DNA of 64,000 bases from Candidatus Eiseniibacteriota bacterium (GTDB lineage Bacteria > Eisenbacteria > RBG-16-71-46 > CAIMUX01). The number at the start of each line of letters is the position of its first letter. Within the stretch, counting starts at the first letter, position 1. A program made the translations under genes and the position numbers. The notes below the pieces were generated by a model, which did not search any database, was not told the DNA's origin, and saw only the letters and a list, made by a program, of their open reading frames with translations. Shown here piece after piece: positions 1-8,768 of this stretch. The stretch lies in NCBI GenBank assembly GCA_016712505.1, contig JADJQY010000005.1:186001-250000 (forward strand), in the 5' to 3' direction.

Positions 1-137
1 TCCCACATCGGCCCGTAGGGCGTGAGTCCAGGGTACGACACCACCCACAACGGACGCAGCACCTCGCCCGCCCCGGCGTTCACTCCGGGGTCGGTCGGCC
101 GATGTTGGTCCTGAGGGGTGTCGTTCCGCTCGCTCAT
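1..137 (-). CDS. lipB: Octanoyltransferase LipB, N-terminal part (cut by window edge)
   Basis: The reading frame opens with ATG at 137 and runs off the left edge, so only about 45 residues are visible. After a 20-residue polar leader it reads LWVVSYPGLTPYGPMW, which resembles the start of LipB (a short beta strand followed by a G-x-x-x-Y element before the first helix). LipB moves octanoyl from acyl carrier protein onto lipoyl domains. It lies 50 bp downstream of lpdA on the same strand, and lipoyl dehydrogenase beside a lipoate-attachment enzyme is a sensible pairing. The active-site Lys/Cys region is outside the window, so the call rests on a short N-terminal match plus context. Confidence 0.55.
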   Translation of the reverse strand, partial: MSERNDTPQDQHRPTDPGVNAGAGEVLRPLWVVSYPGLTPYGPMW

Positions 138-187
138 GCCGTTCCTTGTTCCGTACTTCCGCTGCGTTAGATCTCGCGCCGGTCGCC

Positions 188-1582
188 CTAGATGGCCAGC
201 GCTTCGCCGTAAGCCTGCCCGGTCGCCTCCTGAAACGCTTCGGCCAGGGTCGGGTGGGCATGGATCGTGTCGAGAATCTCGTGGTGGGTCGTCTCCAGAC
301 CCAGCCCCAGTCCCGCCTCCGCAATCATCTCCGTCGCCTCGCTCCCGATGATGTGCGCCCCCAACATCCCGCCATACTTCGCGTCGAAGATCACCTTGAC
401 GAAGCCGTCGGTCTCGCCGATGGCCAGCGACTTGCCGCTGGCCCGGAAGGGGAAGCGGCCGATCTTGACCTCGATCCCCTTCTCCTTGCAGGCCCGCTCG
501 GTCAGACCGATCGACGCCACCTGCGGCTGGCAGTAGGTGCAGCCCGGGATCTTGCCGTAGTCGATCCCCGGGTGTTCCTTGCCCGCGATCCAGGTCACCG
601 CCGCCACCCCTTCGGCCGAGGCGACGTGCGCGAGCAGCGGCGGGCCGATGACATCGCCGATCGCCAGCACTCCCGGGACATTGGTCTGGTATCTCTTGTC
701 GACCACGATGAAGCTCCGGTCGGTCTTCACCCCGAGCTTCTCCAACCCCAGGTTTTCGATGTTGCCCTGGACGCCGATCGCCACCAGCGCCTTTTCCGCC
801 TCGACCTTGATCTCACCGTTCGGCGTCTCGATCACCGCCTCGACGCCGTTCTTCTTCCGGGTGAGCGACTTCACCTTCGAGCTGGTGTGCATCTTGATCC
901 CGCGCTTGCGCCAGACCTTCTCCAGCTCCTGCGACACCTCCGTGTCCTCGACCGGTACCAGGTTCGGCAGCATCTCGACCAAGGTGATCTCGGCGCCGAA
1001 CACCTGATACATGTAGGCGAACTCGACCCCGATCGCCCCCGCGCCGATGATCAGCATCGACTTCGGAACCGACGGCAGCACCATCGCCTCGCGCGAGGTC
1101 AGGATCGTCTCGCCGTCGAACTCCACGTTCGGCAGCTTGCGCGCCCGCCCGCCGGTGGCCAGGATCACCTTGGCCGCCTTGACCGTCCGCTTGGTCCCGT
1201 CGGCCGCCATCGCCTCGATCGTGTCCGGGGCGCTGAGCGTGCCGCGGGCCGGGATGTACTCGACGTTGTTCTTCTTGAGCAGGAAGCCGACCCCCTTGCT
1301 CAGCCGGTCGGCGACGTCGCGGCTCCGCTTGATCACCGCCGGCCAGTCCAGCGAGACCTCGCCCAGCTTCAAGCCCCAGGACTCCGGGTGCTTCAGATGG
1401 TCGTACACCTCGGCGTTCTTGAGCAGCGCCTTGGTCGGGATGCAGCCCCAGTTGAGGCAGATTCCCCCCAGGTGCGTCGACTCGATACAGGCCGTCTTCA
1501 GCCCCAGTTGACCCGCCCGAATCGCGGCGACGTAGCCCCCCGGCCCGCCTCCCACGATCGCCAGGTCGAAGCGATCGGACAT
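188..1582 (-). CDS. lpdA: Dihydrolipoyl dehydrogenase (E3)
   Basis: This FAD flavoprotein reoxidises dihydrolipoamide of 2-oxoacid dehydrogenase or glycine cleavage complexes, with NAD as acceptor. The protein is 464 residues, normal for the family. It has an N-terminal FAD fold (VGGGPGGYVAAIRAG), the redox disulfide CLNWGC followed by IPTKALL, a second dinucleotide fold (IIGAGAIGVEFA), the FAD-contacting AIGDV segment, and the C-terminal HAHPTLAE catalytic His-Glu pair. The ATG at 1582 is preferred over an upstream in-frame start because a GGGAGGAC ribosome site lies five bases before it and the FAD motif begins right after. No E1 or E2 genes are visible, so which complex it serves is unknown. 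Confidence 0.96.
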   Translation of the reverse strand: MSDRFDLAIVGGGPGGYVAAIRAGQLGLKTACIESTHLGGICLNWGCIPTKALLKNAEVYDHLKHPESWGLKLGEVSLDWPAVIKRSRDVADRLSKGVGFLLKKNNVEYIPARGTLSAPDTIEAMAADGTKRTVKAAKVILATGGRARKLPNVEFDGETILTSREAMVLPSVPKSMLIIGAGAIGVEFAYMYQVFGAEITLVEMLPNLVPVEDTEVSQELEKVWRKRGIKMHTSSKVKSLTRKKNGVEAVIETPNGEIKVEAEKALVAIGVQGNIENLGLEKLGVKTDRSFIVVDKRYQTNVPGVLAIGDVIGPPLLAHVASAEGVAAVTWIAGKEHPGIDYGKIPGCTYCQPQVASIGLTERACKEKGIEVKIGRFPFRASGKSLAIGETDGFVKVIFDAKYGGMLGAHIIGSEATEMIAEAGLGLGLETTHHEILDTIHAHPTLAEAFQEATGQAYGEALAI

Positions 1583-1672
1583 GCGTCCTCCCTGCGTGTT
1601 CACGGTCTTCACGCGTCGGATCCCCAAAGGCGGGAAGGTACCACAGGGGGGCGGGGGGCCAAGGCGGGGGGG

Positions 1673-1990
1673 CTACACCTCGATCGACGGCGGGGAAGAC
1701 GGCAGTCCGTCGACATGCCGTCTCAGAATCTCCGGCACGTCGTCGACCGAGACGGCGGAGTACCAGATTCCGGCGGGAAAGACGAACACGGTCGGTCCCT
1801 GGGAGCAGCGGTCGAGGCAGCCGGTCTGGCTCACCCGGACTCGTCCCTTGAGGCCGCGCTCCTTGACCTGCTCCTTCAGCGCCTCGCGCACCTCGACCGC
1901 CGGGCCGTCCATGCAGCACGCCTTCCCCTCCGGCTTCTGATTGACGCAGACCAGGATCAGGACCTCGTAGGGCTGGGGTTGGCTCTGCAT
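1673..1990 (-). CDS. Thioredoxin-like [2Fe-2S] ferredoxin
   Basis: A 105-residue protein with the spacing of the thioredoxin-fold 2Fe-2S ferredoxin family. A first cysteine (LVCVNQKP) is followed by ACCMDG, and then a second pair appears in TGCLDRCSQGP, before a short VFPAGIWY strand. It is a cytoplasmic one-electron carrier. The start ATG has AGAGGAGC just upstream. It lies between a DUF3501 gene and lpdA, all on the minus strand with gaps of 70-90 bp, so it may share a transcript with the rubrerythrin cluster. Its electron partner cannot be told from sequence. Confidence 0.85.
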   Translation of the reverse strand: MQSQPQPYEVLILVCVNQKPEGKACCMDGPAVEVREALKEQVKERGLKGRVRVSQTGCLDRCSQGPTVFVFPAGIWYSAVSVDDVPEILRRHVDGLPSSPPSIEV

Positions 1991-2062
1991 GCGCTCCTCT
2001 CGGTGCGGTCGTGGTTTGGATCGAGACGCGGCGCCCCTGCGGGCGGCGCGGTGTGGAGCAGC

Positions 2063-2650
2063 CTACGCCAGAAGATCGGCGCTGAGCGAGGTGCGCGTCT
2101 CCCCTTCGACCGCCACCCGGTAGTGGTGGTTGGGGTGCTCGACCACCAAGGCGACCGAACGGGCCTCCTCGACGAACCAGGCGCGCTGCTCCTCGGTGAA
2201 GCTGAAGCGGACGTAATGCACGGCGGAGATCCGCCCCGCCTCGCTGTGGCCCTCCTCGAACTCGGCCCGGACCGGTCCGGCCTCGCCGAGGTCGAACCAG
2301 ACGTGGTCTCCCCGATCGAGGCCGAGGAAGGTCTCGAGGTCGGCCTTGATCCGCGCCGGGTCGGCAACCTCGAGGAAGAGCGTGGCCGAGAGTTGACGCT
2401 CCCCCGGAATCAGCACGTTGTAGGTGTCGACCTCGTGCTGGATGGCGGCGTCCTCGACCATCCGTTCGGCCCGCACCATCTCGTGGATCTGGTAGAGCAG
2501 GGTCTCGCGGTTCTCGAAGACGAGCGATAGCTGCTCGCCGGCCTGGATCCGCCGGAGTGATCGGAGCTTGATCACGGTGAGACGGGTCTCGGAACGGACC
2601 TTCTCATAGGCGGTGAGGTCCTGGATCTCGGAACGTTCGATCAGTTTCAT
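2063..2650 (-). CDS. DUF3501 family protein
   Basis: A 195-residue soluble protein matching the DUF3501 family: an N-terminal YEKVRSETR helix region, LLYQIHEMVRAER, a YNVLIPGERQLSATLF segment and a C-terminal SVALVVEHPNHHY strand. The biochemical function of the family is not known. It sits 45 bp downstream of a GlpC-like Fe-S protein, which itself follows rubrerythrin; these three families are often neighbours, and that supports a joint role in peroxide or oxygen defence or in electron transfer. No cysteine motif or membrane segment is seen in this member. Confidence 0.8.
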   Translation of the reverse strand: MKLIERSEIQDLTAYEKVRSETRLTVIKLRSLRRIQAGEQLSLVFENRETLLYQIHEMVRAERMVEDAAIQHEVDTYNVLIPGERQLSATLFLEVADPARIKADLETFLGLDRGDHVWFDLGEAGPVRAEFEEGHSEAGRISAVHYVRFSFTEEQRAWFVEEARSVALVVEHPNHHYRVAVEGETRTSLSADLLA

Positions 2651-2695
2651 GGGACGTTCTTTCTCGCGAACGCGGAGCGTTCGCTCGGGCTGGGA

Positions 2696-3970
2696 CTAGA
2701 CCTCGAAGTCGAGGCCGTACGCTTCGCGCACGATCTCGATCGGGTGGGTAACGGTGCGGCCGCCGCGCTGGTGGATCTGCAACCCGGCCAGGGTGCAATC
2801 CGAGATCACGCGGTCGGCGGGGGCCTGATCGATGTCGACGAGCAGCTTGTCGGCCAGCTTGAGCGAATCGTCGAAGGACTGCTTCTTCATGCCGAAGGTG
2901 CCGTCCATGCCGGAGCAGCGATCCACCACCCGCACACGGGTGCCGGGAATGAGCTGCATCAGGTCGCGCGACTTCCAGCCGATGTTCTGCGCCTTCAAGT
3001 GGCATGGCAGGTGGTAGGCCAGGGTCTGCTTGGTCTCCTTGAAGTCGGTCTTGAGCTTTCCCCGCTCCTTGAGCCACATCAGATACTCGCAGAGATCCAT
3101 CGTCGCGGCCGAGAGCTGCTTCGCCCGCGGATCGTCGGAGAGCCAGGGATACTCCTGCTTCAGCATGTAGCCGCAGGTCGGCTGCGGCACCACGATCTTG
3201 TAGCCCGCCTCGACCAGCGTGGTCAGGTTGTCGAGGTTCTCGTTCAGATATTGTCGGGTGGTATCAAGGTCCCCCGACTCGAGCGCGGGCATGCCGCAGC
3301 AACGCATCTGCGGCGCCACCAGCTCGACCTGGTTGTGCCGCAACACCGCCACCGCGCTCTTCCCCACCTCGGGCCAGTTGTGATTGATCGCGCAGGTGGC
3401 GAAGAACGCCGCCTTCTCCGCCTCGGCGGGAGGGTTCGGATTCCGCCGCAGCTTCTTCCGCGCCCAGCTCAGGAACGACGTGCGGTGGAAGAGCGGCAGA
3501 TTCCGCTTCCGGTGTACGCCGATCACCCCTTCGAGGATCGCGCGGAACGGCGCGAGGCGGTTGGCCCAGTTCGACATCGGCACCCCCATCCCACCGAGCT
3601 TGCCGGCGAAATCGGGATTGCCGAGGAACCTGTCCTGCAGGGTGTGGGGCTCGCTCTTCTTCCGCACCATGACGGAGCGAAGCATCAGCCGGGGAAAATC
3701 GATGTTCCACTCGTGTTGCCCCGGAGTGTACGGGCAGTTCACGTAGCAGAGCTTGCACTGGAAGCAGAGGTCGACCACCTGGTCGAGCGTCGCCTGGGTG
3801 ACCTGGCGGACGTCGCCGTCGGCTGAGTCGACCGCCTTGAACAGGACCGGAAACGAGTCGCAGAACTTGAAGCAGAGCCGGCATTCGGCGCAGATGTGGT
3901 GAACGCGATAGGTCTCTTCCCGGAGCGCCTCTGGGTCCCAGAATTTCTTCGAGTGGACGTCGAGGGTCAT
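2696..3970 (-). CDS. GlpC/HdrD-like Fe-S oxidoreductase (CCG domains)
   Basis: A 424-residue cytoplasmic iron-sulfur protein. The N-terminal third carries two 4Fe-4S ferredoxin motifs (CAECRLCFKFCDSFP near residue 30 and CFQCKLCYVNCPYTPG near residue 70). The C-terminal half has two CCG-type cluster domains, one with CCGMPALESGD and one with a reduced RCSGMDGTFG version. This is the layout of GlpC and heterodisulfide-reductase-like electron transfer subunits. No flavin subunit such as GlpA/GlpB lies nearby. It follows rubrerythrin by 120 bp and precedes DUF3501, so electron supply to rubrerythrin is a reasonable inference rather than demonstrated. The start has a purine-rich GGAGAGAGACC site. 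Confidence 0.85.
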   Translation of the reverse strand: MTLDVHSKKFWDPEALREETYRVHHICAECRLCFKFCDSFPVLFKAVDSADGDVRQVTQATLDQVVDLCFQCKLCYVNCPYTPGQHEWNIDFPRLMLRSVMVRKKSEPHTLQDRFLGNPDFAGKLGGMGVPMSNWANRLAPFRAILEGVIGVHRKRNLPLFHRTSFLSWARKKLRRNPNPPAEAEKAAFFATCAINHNWPEVGKSAVAVLRHNQVELVAPQMRCCGMPALESGDLDTTRQYLNENLDNLTTLVEAGYKIVVPQPTCGYMLKQEYPWLSDDPRAKQLSAATMDLCEYLMWLKERGKLKTDFKETKQTLAYHLPCHLKAQNIGWKSRDLMQLIPGTRVRVVDRCSGMDGTFGMKKQSFDDSLKLADKLLVDIDQAPADRVISDCTLAGLQIHQRGGRTVTHPIEIVREAYGLDFEV

Positions 3971-4090
3971 CGGTCTCTCTCCGTGGCCCGCGCGACCGGC
4001 GGGTGGGTCAAGGGACGTCGGGCGCGACGCCGGTGCGCCGCGCCCGAGCGAATCACGGACCTGCGATCGGCCCGCCGCGCGTGCGGCGGC

Positions 4091-4513
<423 letters not shown>

Positions 4514-4703
4514 GGGTTCTCCTTCTCTCGGGGTTCGCGCTTCCGAAAGGTCCGGCCCTGCCGGTCTCCAGCCGCCCCCGCCCTCCGGGCGAGCCGCCGA
4601 GTCCGAACGAGACCGAATCTAAGTTTGGACGCTGTCTCACGCGTCAGGCGAAACATAGCGCCGCCGCGGGGCCCTTTCAACCGGATTCGTGCGACGGGGG
4701 GCG

Positions 4704-5798
4704 TTACTTCGGAAGGGGGCCGGCCGCCTTGGCAGGCACGAGCGGAACCCCACGCGCGGGCGCCCGGAGGGCGGTCAGGGCGCGGGCGCGGAGCAACGCC
4801 TCCCGTTCGCGGGCCCTCTCCTCTGAGATCGCGCCGAGCGGCACCTTTCCCCCGGCCATCATGCCGTGGCCGCCCGCCTTTCCGTCCTTCCCCACGATCG
4901 TCTGGATGATCCGGCCGGCATTCGCGGTCTCGAGGTTCGTGCGGATCGAAAGGAGCAGATCGGGGCCGAAACGACCCACGGCCAATGCCCAATCGATCTC
5001 CTCCATCCGGACCAGCAGGTCGGCGAACTCGGCCACCGCATCGGGATGACTGACCACGCCGAGCATGGTGATCGCTGTCCGCCCGTGCACCTTGGTGCCG
5101 CTGATCAGTTGGTCGATCATGGCGAAGTGGGCCCGCGGAATCGGCGGGTTCTCGATGCGGGAGAGCGCGACGTTGTTGACCCCGGGAAAGAAGTCGAGGA
5201 AGGCGCGGATGTCGGCCCGCGACGATTCGCGGCCCAGATTCCGGGTCTCGGACTTGATCGCGTAGAAGAATGCCGTGGCCAGGCGGCGATCGATCGGCTC
5301 CCCGGAAGCGATCAGATACTCGCTCATGATGGTCGCGGTCGCGCCGTAGTCCTCGCGCACGTCGAAGTAGGGGACCCGCCGGGTTTCGCGTCGACAGGGA
5401 TGGTGATCGATCACGATCGCCGGCACCACGCCGCCGGGGAGGGAGTTGTTCCCGGTCTCCGGCTGCGAGTCGACCAGGGCGAAGGCGTCGTAGCTCGCGA
5501 GATCCAGCTCCGACAACGGGTGAAGCGGCACCCGGAGTTCATGCACCATGGTCCGGTTCTCGCCCCGCCCGATGATGCCGCCATAGCCCAGGTCGACCTT
5601 GAGGCGGCGCACGGCGCGCAGCACCTTCACCAGGCCCCAGCCGGCAGCGATCGAATCCGGATCGGGATTGTCGTGGGTCAGAACCAGCAGCCGACGGGCC
5701 CCGGAGACGGTGGCGCGAAGCTGTTCGAGCCGCGCCAGGGAGGCGGCGCGGGCACGACGGATGGTCGGCTCCGTCCGGTTGTCGTGTCTGGGCTTCAT
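4704..5798 (-). CDS. DHH-family phosphoesterase (NrnA/RecJ-like)
   Basis: A 364-residue protein with the DHH phosphoesterase signature. Motif I reads THDNPDPDSIAAG, motif II is ALVDSQP, and motif III is VIDHHPC; a DHHA1-type substrate domain follows, with a glycine-rich GKAGGHGMMAGGKV close to the C-terminus. Such enzymes hydrolyse short oligonucleotides, pAp or cyclic dinucleotides using two metal ions. The size fits the NrnA group better than RecJ. The ATG at 5798 was chosen because it starts the basic leader just before motif I; the open frame upstream has the composition of non-coding GC-rich DNA. The exact substrate cannot be deduced. Confidence 0.85.
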   Translation of the reverse strand: MKPRHDNRTEPTIRRARAASLARLEQLRATVSGARRLLVLTHDNPDPDSIAAGWGLVKVLRAVRRLKVDLGYGGIIGRGENRTMVHELRVPLHPLSELDLASYDAFALVDSQPETGNNSLPGGVVPAIVIDHHPCRRETRRVPYFDVREDYGATATIMSEYLIASGEPIDRRLATAFFYAIKSETRNLGRESSRADIRAFLDFFPGVNNVALSRIENPPIPRAHFAMIDQLISGTKVHGRTAITMLGVVSHPDAVAEFADLLVRMEEIDWALAVGRFGPDLLLSIRTNLETANAGRIIQTIVGKDGKAGGHGMMAGGKVPLGAISEERAREREALLRARALTALRAPARGVPLVPAKAAGPLPK

Positions 5799-5932
5799 AC
5801 GCGGTCGTGCGATCGTAGGAACTCGGGAGCGAGCGGTCAAGCGAGGGAACCGCGTGCGTTCGAACAGGCGCCCTCGCCGCGCGGGGCGAAGGCCTGTCTC
5901 CCGGGCGCTCCGCGGTCGGCCGCGGCCCCAAG

Positions 5933-7759
5933 CTAGCGTCGCCGCACCAGCTTCCCTTCGGTCTCGGCCGACGCGCTCCTGAGACGATAGAAGTAGACCG
6001 ACCCGTCTCCCTCCGGCGCGAGGCGGACCTGCTGCCACCCCTCCCCCGGCGGCAGGTCGCGCTGCTCGAGCAGGCGACCTCCGGCATCGAAGAGGGAGAG
6101 GGCGACGCGGTCCGCGCCCGAACTCCGCAGGTGGATCGTCGTGGTCTCGCCGAACGGATTCGGGGCGGCAAAGCTCTCGATCCGCGGCCGACCGCTGGCG
6201 GGAGCCCCGATCACCGCCCCGCTGTCGGTCGAGCTGACCACCCCGCCCTCCTGGATCGTCACCCGTCGGTCGGCGGAAAACCCGGTCAGCACATCGACCG
6301 CACCGGAGGGCCACTCGACTACCAGCGAGTCGGCCGCGGACGAGCTGCCGAGCCCGAAGTGCAGGTCGAGGTTCTGGCCGCAATAGGCGTTCTGCCCTTG
6401 AACCAGCCGGGTGAGCCAGACCGGATTTCCGGCGATCACCGCCTTCACGCGGACCTTCGCACCGATAGCCGAACGATTGGAGGCCACTCCCCGCAGACGG
6501 AGCTCGAGCCAGTGATTCCCGTTCGCATTGTCGTTCCGGTAGTGCGCGTTGGTCTCGTTGTCGTTGACCGTCTTGGCCACGTAGAGGTCGAGATCGCCGT
6601 CCTCGTCGTAGTCGCCGAAGGCGCTCCCGTACGACCACCCGAGATCATTGACGATCGCGCCGGTGGTCACCCGCACGAAGGAGGCGGTGCCGGTCTCCGC
6701 CCATTGATTCATGAAGAGGAAGTTCCGCTTGGTTCCGCCACCGAAGGCGTTGGTGATGAAGAGGTCGAGGTCGCCGTCGTTGTCCACGTCGCCCCAGTCG
6801 CCCGAGACCGACCAGCCGCCCGCGGTCACCAGCGGATCTCCGGTCACGGCGGTGAAGCTCCCCCCGTCGTTGCGGTAGAGCTGTTCGTTCTGCGCGCCGG
6901 AGTTGATCACCACCAGGTCGAGGTCGCGATCGTTGTCGTAGTCGGCCCAGGCGCCGCTGAACGATTGCGACGAACCGATGACCGGAGTGACCCCGGTGAT
7001 GGCGGTGAAAGTGGGCAGGCCCGACTCCACCAGCTCGTTCCGGTAGAGGTTCTCGTTCTGGTTCGACTCGTTGGTGATGAAGATGTCCTCGTCCCCGTCC
7101 AGGTCGTAGTCGATCCAGTTGACCCCGCGCGAGAGGAAGATGTCGCTCGACTGTGCTCCGGCCAGGACGCGCGCGAAGGTGGCCGCGCCCTCGTTGCGAT
7201 AGAGGAAGTTCGCCTCCGCGGTGGCCAGCGACGGACCGCTGTTGGTGACGTAGAGGTCGAGACGCCCGTCGCGATCGTAGTCTCCGAAGCTGGCCGTCTC
7301 CGAGTGGCCGCCGTCGGTCACGTGCGGACCGGTCGTGACCTGGGTGAAGCTGCCGTTTCCGTTGTTGAGGTAGAAGAGATTGTTGTCGCCATACCAGTTC
7401 ACCACCGCGACGTCGAGGTCCCCGTCGTTGTCGACGTCTCCGACGGTCGCCCCGTCCGACTTGGCGCCGTCGCTGACGATCGGATCACCGACCACCCTGG
7501 TGAAGGTGAAGTTCGGCGCACCGCTGTTCAGATAGAGGTCGTTGTTCTCCCCCGCGGTTGGTCCGTTGGTGACGAAGAGATCGAGGGTGCCGTTGCCGTC
7601 GAAGTCGGCCCAGACCACGGCGCGCGAGCCGCCGCTGTCGGTCACGTGGGGTCCGGTGGTGATGCGGGTGAAGCTCTGCGCTCCGGCCAGGGAGGCGGAG
7701 ACGGCGAGGGCGGACAGGGCGGCGCAAGTGGTGCGAATCGGGATTCGGATCTGGTGCAT
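5933..7759 (-). CDS. Secreted FG-GAP/VCBS repeat protein with ASPIC/UnbV and FlgD-like C-terminal domains
   Basis: A 608-residue exported protein. A signal peptide ending in SASLAGAQ is followed by about seven VCBS/FG-GAP units (roughly residues 30-420) carrying calcium-type D-x-D-x-D-G-D-x-D-L loops such as DVDNDGDLDVAVV and DYDEDGDLDLYVA. Next comes an ASPIC/UnbV domain (GAKVRVKA, HFGLGSS, VEWPSG), and the last 80 residues form a FlgD/T9SS-type beta domain (PNPFGETTTI, YFYRLRS, ending KLVRRR). These are typical of extracellular adhesive or matrix proteins; no catalytic site is seen. The start at 7759 has AAAGGAGAT eight bases upstream and directly precedes the signal peptide. Confidence 0.9.
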   Translation of the reverse strand: MHQIRIPIRTTCAALSALAVSASLAGAQSFTRITTGPHVTDSGGSRAVVWADFDGNGTLDLFVTNGPTAGENNDLYLNSGAPNFTFTRVVGDPIVSDGAKSDGATVGDVDNDGDLDVAVVNWYGDNNLFYLNNGNGSFTQVTTGPHVTDGGHSETASFGDYDRDGRLDLYVTNSGPSLATAEANFLYRNEGAATFARVLAGAQSSDIFLSRGVNWIDYDLDGDEDIFITNESNQNENLYRNELVESGLPTFTAITGVTPVIGSSQSFSGAWADYDNDRDLDLVVINSGAQNEQLYRNDGGSFTAVTGDPLVTAGGWSVSGDWGDVDNDGDLDLFITNAFGGGTKRNFLFMNQWAETGTASFVRVTTGAIVNDLGWSYGSAFGDYDEDGDLDLYVAKTVNDNETNAHYRNDNANGNHWLELRLRGVASNRSAIGAKVRVKAVIAGNPVWLTRLVQGQNAYCGQNLDLHFGLGSSSAADSLVVEWPSGAVDVLTGFSADRRVTIQEGGVVSSTDSGAVIGAPASGRPRIESFAAPNPFGETTTIHLRSSGADRVALSLFDAGGRLLEQRDLPPGEGWQQVRLAPEGDGSVYFYRLRSASAETEGKLVRRR

Positions 7760-7873
7760 CTGGGCATCTCCTTTGGATTGGGCGGCGGATCGACCCCGGC
7801 AGAGGGGGGCGCTGGTGGCCACGAGCGAAAGGTAGGGAGAGATGGCGAAGGGGTACAGCGGAGGGCGATGGGA

Positions 7874-7918
7874 GGGGGGATGGGGGCGGTGAAGTGGGGG
7901 TTGGGGGCGGTGAAGGGG
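7874..7918 (+). repeat. G-tract cluster, possible G-quadruplex, in the leader region of the FG-GAP gene
   Basis: Five runs of four to six G lie within 45 bp, with a 13-bp direct repeat (GGGGGCGGTGAAG) present twice. It is about 115 bp upstream of the FG-GAP gene start, between it and the response regulator. On the plus strand this satisfies the usual G-quadruplex pattern. No function is shown; it may only reflect GC-rich intergenic drift. Confidence 0.5.
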
Positions 7919-8018
7919 ACGCGGGAGAGGAGGGATCAGGGGGCTTCCGGGGGCAGGGACGGCACGAACTGGAGCGCGGGAGGAAACTCAGCAGCGGCGG
8001 AACGGAGTTCCGCCGCGG

Positions 8019-8768
8019 TCAGGAAATCGCACTGACGACGCGGTCGCGGTGGGTGCGGCTGACCGGGAGGCGGCGTCCACCGCGCAGGATGACTTCACCA
8101 TCCCCGTTTCCCTCGGCCCGAAGTTCCAGGATCTGATCGATCCGGGCAAAGTACGAACGATGGAGGCGCACGAAGGTCGCGGGGTCGAGCTTGGCGGCGA
8201 GGCCCGACATCGTCTCGCGCAACAGGTGCTCCTCCTTGGCCAGATGGAGCCGGGCGTAGTCGCCGTCTGCCTCGATCCAGAGGATGTCCGCCACGGGAAC
8301 GACGCGAAGCGCGCCGGGCGAACGAACCAGCAGCCGCTCGGGAAAGGGGCGCTGCTGCTGCACCTGGCGCAGGAGGGCCGACACGCGCGCTCCGTCGTCG
8401 CTCCCCTGGATCATTCGCCGCGCCCGCTCGATCGCAACCCCGAGTCGAACCGGATCGACCGGCTTCAAGAGGTAGTCGATGGCGTGCGCCTCGAAGGCCT
8501 GGAGCGCGTGCAGGTCGTAGGCCGTGACGAAGATCACCGCCGTCGGACGTTCGTCGCCGAGCGCGGCCAGGACCTCGAAGCCATCGAGGCCTGGCATCTG
8601 CACATCGAGAAAGAGCAGTTCGGGACGATCGGCCTGTAACCGCGCAACCGCGGCAATGCCGTCCTCGGCCTCGCCGATCACCTCGATCTCCGGAAAGGCG
8701 GCAAGCATCGTCCGCAAACCGGCGCGGGCCAGCGGCTCGTCATCGACCAGCAAGGCACGCAGGGTCAT
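8019..8768 (-). CDS. LytTR-family response regulator
   Basis: A 249-residue cytoplasmic transcription regulator. Residues 1-120 form a receiver domain with the acidic pair VDDE, the phospho-acceptor aspartate 55 in LLFLDVQMPG, the switch threonine in VFVTAYD and the lysine in LLKPVDP. Residues 145-249 are a LytTR DNA-binding domain (LWIEADGDYARLHL, FVRLHRSYF, RLPVSRTHRDRV). The first codon overlaps the stop of the upstream sensor kinase as ATGA, so the two are translationally coupled and form one two-component system. Targets are unknown. Confidence 0.93.
   Translation of the reverse strand: MTLRALLVDDEPLARAGLRTMLAAFPEIEVIGEAEDGIAAVARLQADRPELLFLDVQMPGLDGFEVLAALGDERPTAVIFVTAYDLHALQAFEAHAIDYLLKPVDPVRLGVAIERARRMIQGSDDGARVSALLRQVQQQRPFPERLLVRSPGALRVVPVADILWIEADGDYARLHLAKEEHLLRETMSGLAAKLDPATFVRLHRSYFARIDQILELRAEGNGDGEVILRGGRRLPVSRTHRDRVVSAIS

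Noticed and set aside
146..2530. Very long plus-strand open frame of nearly 800 codons
   Set aside because: It is antisense to lpdA, ferredoxin and DUF3501 genes, is made of R, D, H, L and P-rich sequence without domains, and follows from GC-rich codon use of the opposite strand.
8019..8768. Virulence-type AgrA/ComE quorum regulator
   Set aside because: The LytTR domain alone does not imply quorum sensing; no peptide precursor or exporter is adjacent.
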